Positions 1 to 5,418 of a stretch of DNA of 12,761 bases are shown here, one piece after another. The first letter of the stretch is position 1. Each line of letters begins with the position of its first letter. Both the position numbers and the translations under genes were made by a program. Origin of the DNA: an uncultured Bacilli bacterium (lineage in GTDB: Bacteria > Bacillota_I > Bacilli_A > RF39 > UBA660); contig CANQYR010000019.1 of NCBI GenBank assembly GCA_947628125.1, positions 1-12,761 of the forward strand. The letters are read 5' to 3'. The notes beneath the pieces are model-generated. The model was given only the letters and a program-made list of their open reading frames with translations, did not search any database and was not told where the DNA came from.

Positions 1-9
1 GGGGGGGGG
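1..9. repeat. Homopolymeric G tract (9 G) at the window edge
   Basis: Nine consecutive G's open the window in otherwise AT-rich DNA. If the extended -10 element at 15-23 is real, the tract falls in the -35/-10 spacer of the surface-protein gene that follows. Homopolymer tracts in that position change promoter strength when their length changes in known phase-variable genes, for example poly-G in Neisseria porA. The tract sits exactly at the edge, so its full length and the -35 element cannot be seen. It could also be a contig-end or poly-G sequencing artefact. Confidence 0.5.
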
Positions 10-14
10 TAGAG

Positions 15-23
15 TGTTATAAA
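15..23 (+). promoter_or_regulatory. Extended -10 promoter element of the frameshifted surface-protein gene
   Basis: TGtTATAAA at 15-23 fits an extended -10 (TGn plus a TATAAT-like hexamer). The predicted start of transcription is near 30, about 12 nt before the ATG at 42. The -35 would lie off the left edge, with the poly-G tract inside the spacer. The short leader resembles those of other promoter-proximal genes in this window. Confidence 0.45.
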
Positions 24-41
24 AATAATAGGGTGACCTAT

Positions 42-599
42 ATGAAGCTAAAGAAATATGATAAAGATAGAAAAGGAAAAACTAGCTTTATAATACTAGC
101 AATTATATGTGCTATATTTATTGGCTTATTTGTATACCAAAGTTATGCCAATTATCAAATGAAAGCAACATTTAGAATAATAAATGGCAAGTTAAAAATG
201 AGTAGTGGAACAGGTGACATCGAATTTGCTTTTTATAATGGTGATCAAAAAGTTGATGATATACCTTTAAAAGAAAGTGGTGTTTTGTATGTTGGGTCTA
301 GGTGTACAAATGATGCAATAATTAAATGGAATGACAAAGATTGGGATAATATAGTGGTAAATAATTTAAAGAAAACAAAAACAAGTTGTACATTATATTT
401 TGGTGATGAAGAAGATCGCGCTTGTTTGCTTTATCCTGAAGGAGCGGCTTGTAAGTATTATAAGAAAGGTGAAACAGATGAGTTATTATATGATGATACG
501 GAAGATAAAAATTTAAGATATGTTGGAAGTGATCCAAAAAATTATGTAAATTTTAACAATGAAGTTTATGAAACAGATGTATACTATGGGCTATTATAG
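42..599 (+). CDS. Surface protein, N-terminal fragment (frameshifted DGR-type target gene)
   Basis: This is the first part of a gene that continues in another frame to 1536. I chose ATG 42 because GGGTGA at 31-36 is its ribosome site; an in-frame GTG at 33 lies inside that site. Residues 1-14 are basic, 15-32 form one membrane segment, and the rest should be outside the cell. C88 and C116 flank a W-containing segment and could form a disulfide. The motif at 158-169 (LRYVGSDPKNYV) matches residues 79-90 of the paralogue at 6928 (VRYIGNNPNNYI). The frame then ends after YYG at a TAG (597-599), well short of the homologous domain, which resumes in the +1 frame. Skipping one G of the GGG at 588-590 restores a 497-residue protein. 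The break may be a real mutation or a sequencing/assembly error. This N-terminal layout recurs in secreted proteins of uncultured gut Bacilli (family knowledge). The precise function is unknown. Confidence 0.75.
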   Translation: MKLKKYDKDRKGKTSFIILAIICAIFIGLFVYQSYANYQMKATFRIINGKLKMSSGTGDIEFAFYNGDQKVDDIPLKESGVLYVGSRCTNDAIIKWNDKDWDNIVVNNLKKTKTSCTLYFGDEEDRACLLYPEGAACKYYKKGETDELLYDDTEDKNLRYVGSDPKNYVNFNNEVYETDVYYGLL

Positions 600-1536
600 C
601 AGTACATCAACAACAAACTATAGGACATACACATCATATGAAGAATGTAGCACAGCGTCATCATATAAATATAACTGTACAAAAATTCATGGAGCAGGTG
701 ACTCTATGTGGCGAATAATAGGAATAATGAACAATATTGAAGGAGAAGATGGAAATATTGGAAGTTATATAAAGATAATAAAGGATCCATTTGACACAAA
801 ATTATCCTGGGATAGTTCATCAACAGGGATAAATTATGGTTATGGAGTAAATGAGTGGAGCGAGGCCGATATAGAGAAAGTATTAAATGATGAATATTTA
901 TATAGACGTACTGGATCAAACTTATGTTATAGAAGTTCTAATAATACTATAGAAACCTGCCCTGATTGGCCAACTATTGGAATAAGTGAAGAAGCAAGAA
1001 ATATGATAGCCAGTGTAAAATGGAATACGGGAACAATGCCAATAAAATATGATGGAAATGAAAAATTAATAACAGCAAGTTATATGTATGAAGCAGAAAG
1101 AAGTGATCATAATGGAAAAGAAGTATGTAGTGGAGGGACTTATTGTAATGATAAAATAGACAGAACGACAACATGGACTGGAAAAGTAGGTTTAATGTAT
1201 CTATCGGATTATGGATATGCCATAGGAACAGAAGTAAGAGAGACATGTTTAGGAAAATCAATGTATTCATATAATAGTGATAGTTGTATGACAAATGACT
1301 GGTTATATGTACCTGGTAGTGATGAATGGACAATAACACCAGTGCCTGCTTCGACGTCTGCTACCGGTGTGTTCCATGTCACCTCAAGCGGATATGTGAT
1401 CACCTACTACGCTAGCTATACTAGTGCCATTCGTCCAACTGTATATTTAAAAGGTGATGTCAAAATAAAACCAAATGATGATCCAACTTATGGCGAAGTA
1501 AGTAATCCTTTTGTCCTAGAATACAACGAAAATTAA
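559..1536 (+). CDS. Surface protein, C-terminal lectin-like fragment with putative DGR variable region
   Basis: This is the second part of the frameshifted gene; the open frame's first ATG is at 559, but the true junction is near 588. It has the pattern of a DUF6273/C-type-lectin-like domain: a WRIIGI strand (712-729), a KLSWDSSS segment, CSGGTYCND with two cysteines (1120-1152), VGLMYLSDYG, and a final RPTVYLKGDVKI strand (1432-1467). Each block has a counterpart in the paralogue at 6928: WQIIGTF, TYSWDES, CETGTYCQD, VGLLSASD and YPAIYLKKDVKI. Between the WTITP strand and RPTVYLK lies the GC-rich hypervariable-looking patch described separately. In known DGR targets (Bordetella Mtd, Treponema TvpA) the variable codons sit at just this C-terminal place in a C-type lectin fold and change ligand binding. 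Likely role, by inference: a diversified binding face of a membrane-anchored surface protein. The fragment is G-rich on the coding strand, unlike later genes. It may not be made as it stands, because it lacks the N-terminal anchor and has no clear ribosome site. Confidence 0.75.
   Translation: MKFMKQMYTMGYYSSTSTTNYRTYTSYEECSTASSYKYNCTKIHGAGDSMWRIIGIMNNIEGEDGNIGSYIKIIKDPFDTKLSWDSSSTGINYGYGVNEWSEADIEKVLNDEYLYRRTGSNLCYRSSNNTIETCPDWPTIGISEEARNMIASVKWNTGTMPIKYDGNEKLITASYMYEAERSDHNGKEVCSGGTYCNDKIDRTTTWTGKVGLMYLSDYGYAIGTEVRETCLGKSMYSYNSDSCMTNDWLYVPGSDEWTITPVPASTSATGVFHVTSSGYVITYYASYTSAIRPTVYLKGDVKIKPNDDPTYGEVSNPFVLEYNEN
1342..1434 (+). other. Candidate variable region (VR) of a diversity-generating retroelement target
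   Basis: The 100 bases 1341-1440 are 51% GC and 20% A. The preceding 100 bases are 32% GC and 37% A. Of the 31 codons here, 24 end in C or T, including twelve in a row from 1399, and none is an Asn codon although Asn is abundant elsewhere. This is the pattern expected if AAC/AAT codons of an A-rich template repeat had been randomised at both adenines to NNC/NNT, as DGR mutagenic homing does. The patch sits near the C-terminus (residues 434-464 of the reconstructed protein), just before the conserved PTVYLK strand. No template repeat, Avd or reverse transcriptase is in the window, so the retroelement would have to be elsewhere. Confidence 0.65.
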
Positions 1537-1567
1537 GATTTTTTAATAATTTAAAAATATCAATCGC

Positions 1568-1596
1568 TTGACAAGCTAAAAAATGAAAAATATAAT
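1568..1596 (+). promoter_or_regulatory. Perfect-consensus sigma-A promoter upstream of folA
   Basis: TTGACA (1568-1573), a 17-base spacer and TATAAT (1591-1596) match the consensus exactly. Transcription should begin near 1603, giving a leader of about 65 nt to the folA ATG. The -35 lies inside an 11-base palindrome, GCTTG-A-CAAGC (1566-1576), which could be an operator. I know of no named regulator for this site. Confidence 0.75.
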
Positions 1597-1616
1597 TGGG
1601 ATTATCAAACAATATA

Positions 1617-1645
1617 TTGAATAATAAAATTATGTATTATATAAC
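1617..1645 (+). promoter_or_regulatory. Possible second, proximal folA promoter
   Basis: TTGAAT (1617-1622), a 17-base spacer and TATAAC (1640-1645). The predicted start near 1652 would give a leader of about 17 nt, like other first genes here. It is weaker than the consensus promoter at 1568, and the region is so AT-rich that chance matches are likely. Confidence 0.3.
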
Positions 1646-1668
1646 AAAGGTAAAGGAGATAAGGAAAA

Positions 1669-2166
1669 ATGTTAAGCATTATAGCCGCGGTATCAGATAA
1701 CAATGTAATAGGAAAAAACAATAAACTAATTTGGCATTTACCAAAAGATCTAAAACATTTTAAAAACCTAACGATGGATCACACTATAATTATGGGAAGA
1801 AAAACTTTTGAATCACTAGGTAAAATCCTTCCCAATAGAAAACATATAATTCTTACTAAAGATAAAGATTATAAAATAGAAGATGAGCATGTTCAAATTG
1901 TAAATGATATCGAAAAATTAAATGACTATATTAACCCTAATGAAGAAAACTTTGTTATTGGTGGAGCAATTATCTATAAACAGCTTTTTCAAAAAACAGA
2001 TAAAATGTATATTACCAAAATACATGAAAATTTTGCTGGCGATGCCTATTTTCCTATTATAAATGAACAAGAGTGGGAAAAAATAGAAAGAATGACCGAA
2101 ATTAAAAACGAAAAAAATCCTTATAATTATGAATTTATCACTTACATAAGAAAAAAAGTCCTTTAA
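1669..2166 (+). CDS. folA: Dihydrofolate reductase
   Basis: It reduces dihydrofolate to tetrahydrofolate with NADPH in the cytoplasm, supplying one-carbon carriers for thymidylate, purine and fMet-tRNA synthesis. The 165 residues match the usual single-domain length (about 160). Visible motifs are the N-terminal strand IIAAVSDNNVIGKNN with the Met20-type loop, IWHLPKDLKHF with the catalytic acid D27, the NADPH-binding segment IIMGRKTFESLG, and the VIGGAIIYKQL segment near residues 96-106. The start ATG is preceded by AAAGGAG at 1652-1658. The gene stands alone: its own promoter lies upstream, a probable weak terminator follows, and ftsA has its own promoter. thyA, its common partner, is not here. 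Base usage (C above G) matches the following core genes and not the preceding surface gene. Identity is very secure; dfrA is an alternative symbol. Confidence 0.95.
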   Translation: MLSIIAAVSDNNVIGKNNKLIWHLPKDLKHFKNLTMDHTIIMGRKTFESLGKILPNRKHIILTKDKDYKIEDEHVQIVNDIEKLNDYINPNEENFVIGGAIIYKQLFQKTDKMYITKIHENFAGDAYFPIINEQEWEKIERMTEIKNEKNPYNYEFITYIRKKVL

Positions 2167-2196
2167 AAAATTAGCTTTAAAAGATGCTATTTTTTT
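2165..2196 (+). terminator. Probable Rho-independent terminator after folA
   Basis: An A-run plus TTAGC (2165-2175) pairs with GCTA plus a T-run (2186-2196) around a 10-base loop, with one T/T mismatch, ending in seven T's. It is AT-rich and only moderately stable. Its position right after the folA stop and before the ftsA promoter supports the call. Confidence 0.5.
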
Positions 2197-2217
2197 AGCC
2201 ATTTAATTATAAAAAAG

Positions 2218-2246
2218 TTGTTTTTTAAGCATATTTTCGGTATAAT
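2218..2246 (+). promoter_or_regulatory. Promoter of the ftsA-ftsZ operon
   Basis: TTGTTT (2218-2223), a 17-base spacer and a perfect TATAAT (2241-2246). The predicted start is near 2253, giving a leader of about 22 nt that contains the AGGTGG ribosome site. Confidence 0.7.
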
Positions 2247-2274
2247 GATTAAATAAGAAAATAAGGTGGCAAAA

Positions 2275-3516
2275 ATGAGAAAAATATTAGCAAGTGTCGA
2301 CTTTGGCAGTGATACCATCAAATTAGTTGTCGGTGAATACTTTAAAAGCAAAATAAATGTCTTAGCCGCGGTTAAAGTTTTATCAAAAGGAATTGATAAA
2401 GGCTTTGTAACTGACTACCAAGCCTTAACCAATCAACTAAAAGAACTATTTAAAAAAGCCGAAGAACTTTTAGGAGTAGCCGTAACTAAAGTCTTAATAA
2501 CCATTCCTTGTGATGATGTTAAGTTTCACATGAATGAAGGCTACACAACAATCCAAAACGAAGAAGAAAGCGTAAGACAAGTAGATATCATAAGAGCAAT
2601 GCAAGCATCTTCTTATAATCAAATTGAAGACGATGAAGAACTAGCAACCATGATGCCCATCAACTTTAAAGTCGATGATGAAATAATTACCAACCCTATT
2701 GGTAAACATGGCCAAAAATGCACAGTCAAAACTATTTTTACCACCATCCCTAAACAAAACATTATGCCCTATATCAAATGCTTATCTAAAATCGGTGTCG
2801 AAACTATTGATGCTACCTTTACAGCCATCGGTGATTACTATGAATTCCAAAATAAAGAAATTAAAAACCAAGTTGGAGCCATCATCAACTTAGGCCATAC
2901 AACAACAACCGTATCAATTTTTAATAAAGGCATCTTAACCAACATAAAATCTTTAAAAATGGGCGCGGTTGACATCGAAAATGACATTGCCTACATAATT
3001 AAAACCCCCAAAAAAGAATGCAAAGATATTCGCCTAAACCTTGCTTTAGCCCATAAAAGAAATGTTAGCCACTTTAATAAAAAAGAATACACTAACAAAC
3101 AAGGTGAAAAAATATCTATCAGCGAATATGAAGCAACCGAAATAGCCTCTTCAAGAATTGAAGAAATTCTTAAATTAGCAAAAAAAGAAATAAACCTCTT
3201 AACAAAAAAACAAATTCATTATATAATAATCACAGGTGGAATAAGCGAGATGCCTAACTTTTCCTATCTATGTGAAGAAGTTTTTGGTCATTTTGCTAAA
3301 ATAGGCTTCACAAAAGAATTAGGACTAAGAACTAATATTTATTCCGCTTCAGTTGGTTTAATTAAATACTATTTAGACAAACTTAGCTTAAGAAATCAAG
3401 AATTTTCCATATTTAACTATGAACAACTTGATGAATTCTGTGGAGCTAATAAAAAAATTAACATTAATGAAAATTCAATCTTGGGAAAAGTATTTGGATA
3501 TTTCTTTGATAACTAA
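2275..3516 (+). CDS. ftsA: Cell division protein FtsA
   Basis: This actin-like protein anchors FtsZ filaments to the inner membrane face and recruits later division proteins. I chose ATG 2275 (413 residues) because AGGTGG at 2264-2269 is its ribosome site; the in-frame GTG at 2266 is part of that site. Visible features are the phosphate-1 loop VDFGSDTIK (8-16), an SHS2-type 1C subdomain around 80-165, phosphate-2 NLGHTTTTVSIF (205-216), the adenosine motif IIITGGISEMP (317-327), and a C-terminal amphipathic tail with SILGKVFGYFF (401-411) for membrane attachment. Phosphate-2 usually begins IDIGGG; here N205 replaces the aspartate and H208 replaces a glycine, so ATP handling may differ. ftsZ follows after 14 bases. 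Length and order are as in other Firmicutes, but the usual murein genes upstream are replaced by folA. Confidence 0.93.
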   Translation: MRKILASVDFGSDTIKLVVGEYFKSKINVLAAVKVLSKGIDKGFVTDYQALTNQLKELFKKAEELLGVAVTKVLITIPCDDVKFHMNEGYTTIQNEEESVRQVDIIRAMQASSYNQIEDDEELATMMPINFKVDDEIITNPIGKHGQKCTVKTIFTTIPKQNIMPYIKCLSKIGVETIDATFTAIGDYYEFQNKEIKNQVGAIINLGHTTTTVSIFNKGILTNIKSLKMGAVDIENDIAYIIKTPKKECKDIRLNLALAHKRNVSHFNKKEYTNKQGEKISISEYEATEIASSRIEEILKLAKKEINLLTKKQIHYIIITGGISEMPNFSYLCEEVFGHFAKIGFTKELGLRTNIYSASVGLIKYYLDKLSLRNQEFSIFNYEQLDEFCGANKKININENSILGKVFGYFFDN

Positions 3517-3530
3517 AGGAGGATTAGAAA

Positions 3531-4580
3531 ATGGATAATTTAAAAATAGACCCAATCGCTAAAATCAAAGTATTTGGTGTCGGCGGTGGCGGTAATAATG
3601 CAGTTAATAGAATGATAGAAGAAGGCGTCCAAGGCGTTGAATTTTACGTTGTAAATACTGATTTACAAGTATTAAATGCCTCTAAAGCTCAAAATAAAAT
3701 ACAAATTGGTAAAAATATAACAGGTGGAAGAGGCGCTGGCTCTAACCCGGAAATCGGAAGAGAAGCTGCCCTAGAAAGTAAAAAAGAAATCGAAGAAGCT
3801 GTTAAAGGCGCTGACATGGTTTTCGTTGCCGCCGGTCTTGGTGGGGGAACCGGAACAGGAGCGGCCCCAATCATTGCCGAAATTGCTCAAGAAACAGGCG
3901 CCCTAACCGTAGGCATCGTAACCAAACCCTTTCGCTTTGAAGGCAAAAGAAGAATGGAACATGCCCTAGTAGGCTTAGAAGAACTAAAAAAACACGTTGA
4001 TACCTTAATAATTATTCCTAATGACCGCTTAAGAGAAATAATTGATAAAACAACAACCTTCCAACAAGCCTTCCAAGAAGTTGACAACGTCTTACACCGT
4101 GGTGTCCAATCAATATCTGACTTAATCGCCGTAACTGGAATCGTAAACCTTGACTTCGCGGACATCAAAACCGTCATGGAAAAATCGGGAACTGCCCTTA
4201 TTGGTATTGGTATGGGAATAGGTGAAAATAGAGCTGTGGAAGCCGCAAGACAAGCCGTCTCAAGTGCCTTACTTGAAACAACAATCGATGGAGCAACTGA
4301 TGCCATCATAAATATCACCGGTGGTGATTCCTTAACACTATTTGAAATCGAAGATGCCGTTGAAACCGTAAGAGAAGCTGCTAACTCTGATATAAACATC
4401 ATCTTTGGAGCCATCCCTAATAGCAATTTAACCGACGAAGTAATCGTAACTGTAATTGCAACCGGCTTTGATGGTAAAGATGAAGAAGAAAATGAAGAAG
4501 AAGTCTTACCAAAACGCCGATTTGACGATGATGATTCCGAATACGATATCCCATCTTTTTTAAGAAGTAAAGAATATTGA
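3531..4580 (+). CDS. ftsZ: Cell division GTPase FtsZ
   Basis: This tubulin homologue polymerises with GTP into the Z ring at midcell, or at the polar septum during sporulation. The 349 residues include FGVGGGGNNAVNRM (15-28), the tubulin signature GGGTGTG (104-110), NDRL near 164-167, the catalytic T7 loop NLDFADIK (206-213) and the C-terminal peptide DIPSFLR (339-345), which binds FtsA/SepF. The linker before that peptide is short and acidic, so the protein is somewhat smaller than B. subtilis FtsZ (382). The ribosome site AAAGGAGG (3515-3522) overlaps the ftsA stop, showing tight co-transcription and probably coupled translation. A hairpin terminator begins at its stop codon. Several positions use unusually GC-rich codons for this genome, consistent with high expression and strong conservation. 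Confidence 0.98.
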   Translation: MDNLKIDPIAKIKVFGVGGGGNNAVNRMIEEGVQGVEFYVVNTDLQVLNASKAQNKIQIGKNITGGRGAGSNPEIGREAALESKKEIEEAVKGADMVFVAAGLGGGTGTGAAPIIAEIAQETGALTVGIVTKPFRFEGKRRMEHALVGLEELKKHVDTLIIIPNDRLREIIDKTTTFQQAFQEVDNVLHRGVQSISDLIAVTGIVNLDFADIKTVMEKSGTALIGIGMGIGENRAVEAARQAVSSALLETTIDGATDAIINITGGDSLTLFEIEDAVETVREAANSDINIIFGAIPNSNLTDEVIVTVIATGFDGKDEEENEEEVLPKRRFDDDDSEYDIPSFLRSKEY

Positions 4581-4606
4581 TTTTGTTTCGACAAAATCTT
4601 TTTTTT
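4579..4606 (+). terminator. Rho-independent terminator after ftsZ
   Basis: GATTTTGT (4579-4586) pairs perfectly with ACAAAATC (4591-4598) around a TTCG tetraloop, followed by eight T's (4599-4606). The stem starts within the ftsZ TGA stop. Loop plus right arm also spell TTCGACA, a Spo0A box on the reverse strand. Confidence 0.85.
4587..4593 (-). promoter_or_regulatory. Candidate Spo0A box upstream of spoIIGA
   Basis: TTCGACA on the + strand is TGTCGAA on the - strand, a perfect match to the 0A box TGNCGAA. It lies 42 bases before the spoIIGA start and would overlap the -35 position of the promoter proposed at 4612-4620. In B. subtilis Spo0A activates spoIIG by binding boxes close to the -35 region. 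Similar 7-mers occur by chance (see rejected items), so position rather than sequence alone carries the case. Confidence 0.5.
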
Positions 4607-4611
4607 ATTTG

Positions 4612-4620
4612 TGGTATCCT
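4612..4620 (+). promoter_or_regulatory. Possible extended -10 of the spoIIGA-sigE promoter
   Basis: TGgTATCCT fits TGn plus a weak -10 hexamer. The position 17 bases upstream has no good -35, as expected for an activator-dependent promoter. The predicted start near 4627 would leave a leader of only about 10 nt, so the exact start is doubtful. Confidence 0.35.
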
Positions 4621-4635
4621 TATATGGGTGGTCAA

Positions 4636-5418
4636 ATGACAATATATTTAGATGCCGTTTTCTTCCTTAATTTTTACTTTGATTTTATCCTCTTACTAAC
4701 CGTGTCCATAACATTAAAACTAAATACCAAACTATCCCGCCTTATTATAGGAAGCTTAATTGGCTCCTTAAGCTTCTTTTCTTTGTTCATAAACTTTACC
4801 ACCATCACTTTATTCCTTTTTAAAATACTTCTTAGCCTTGTAATAATAATCGTAACCTTTGGAACCAAAAAAATCATTTCCTGCCTTAGTTATTTTTACA
4901 TGACCAGCACCGTTTTAGGCGGCTTTTTGTACTTTCTAAACCTAAGCTTTTCTGAAAGCCATCAAGGCCTTATCTTTACTTATCAAAATTATTCCATTTC
5001 TTTTCTTTTTTTAATCATAATCTCACCCATAATTTTATATATTTATTATAAGCAAAGAAAAAAACTAATTTTCTATGCTAAATTAATGAAAGTATCCATA
5101 AAACTTAAAAACGGCAAAATTCTAAATTTAAACGGCTTTATCGACACCGGCAATAATCTAATAGATCCCATCACCAATAAAAAAATAATATTAATCAGCA
5201 AAAAACTCTTAAAAGGGATCGTAAAAATAAACAAACCCATATACGTTGCCTATGAAAGCCTAAATAACCATGGCCTTTTAAAATGCCTTAGCCTTAGCTA
5301 CTTAGAAATAAATGGCATTCGTCGTGTTGACTACCTTTTAGGTATAAGTGAAAATAACCTTATTAAAAATGATGTAGAATGTGTATTAAATGCTAAATGC
5401 GAGGAGGACTTTTTATGA
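4636..5418 (+). CDS. spoIIGA: Sporulation sigma-E factor-processing peptidase SpoIIGA
   Basis: This membrane aspartic protease cleaves the pro-sequence of pro-sigma-E in the mother cell after polar septation, when signalled by forespore SpoIIR. I chose ATG 4636 (260 residues) since GGGTGG at 4626-4631 precedes it and the protein then begins MTIYLDAVFFLNFYFD, matching the B. subtilis start. About five membrane segments fill residues 1-140. The cytosolic half has NGFIDTGNNLIDP, with catalytic D170 in the DTG motif. The family is about 300 residues, so this copy is short, with losses mainly in the protease half. Its TGA overlaps the sigE ATG (ATGA at 5415), which implies coupled translation, and the pairing with sigE confirms identity. 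A 9-bp intragenic hairpin lies at 4751-4776. Confidence 0.93.
   Translation: MTIYLDAVFFLNFYFDFILLLTVSITLKLNTKLSRLIIGSLIGSLSFFSLFINFTTITLFLFKILLSLVIIIVTFGTKKIISCLSYFYMTSTVLGGFLYFLNLSFSESHQGLIFTYQNYSISFLFLIIISPIILYIYYKQRKKLIFYAKLMKVSIKLKNGKILNLNGFIDTGNNLIDPITNKKIILISKKLLKGIVKINKPIYVAYESLNNHGLLKCLSLSYLEINGIRRVDYLLGISENNLIKNDVECVLNAKCEEDFL
4751..4776 (+). other. Intragenic hairpin within spoIIGA
   Basis: GAAGCTTAA (4751-4759) is a perfect inverted repeat of TTAAGCTTC (4768-4776) around an 8-base loop, followed by TTTTCTTTG. It resembles a weak intrinsic terminator or pause site inside the coding sequence. It may be a by-product of codons in a Gly-Ser-Leu-rich membrane segment. Confidence 0.35.

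Noticed and set aside
580..600. Programmed ribosomal frameshift in the first gene
   Set aside because: No slippery heptamer, stop-stimulated shift signal or obvious downstream pseudoknot is visible; a one-base indel explains it more simply.
1537..1562. Possible terminator after the first gene
   Set aside because: Only an imperfect A/T hairpin with a bulge and no following T-run; too weak to call.
2796..2802. Other Spo0A-box-like matches (TGTCGAA in ftsA; TGCCGAA in several genes)
   Set aside because: They lie inside coding sequence, where GCC GAA (Ala-Glu) and GTC GAA (Val-Glu) codons create them often. They show that sequence alone does not prove a box.
2699..2893. 64-codon + strand frame inside ftsA
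   Set aside because: Wholly inside ftsA in another frame, with no ribosome site and no recognisable motif.
3887..4642. Long 251-codon open frame on the - strand across ftsZ
   Set aside because: It is a shadow of ftsZ: Ser/Ala/Val-rich with no family motifs. It exists because ftsZ codon usage avoids stops in that frame. The same holds for the other - strand frames at 974-1339, 9059-9265, 9835-10180 and 11282-11656.
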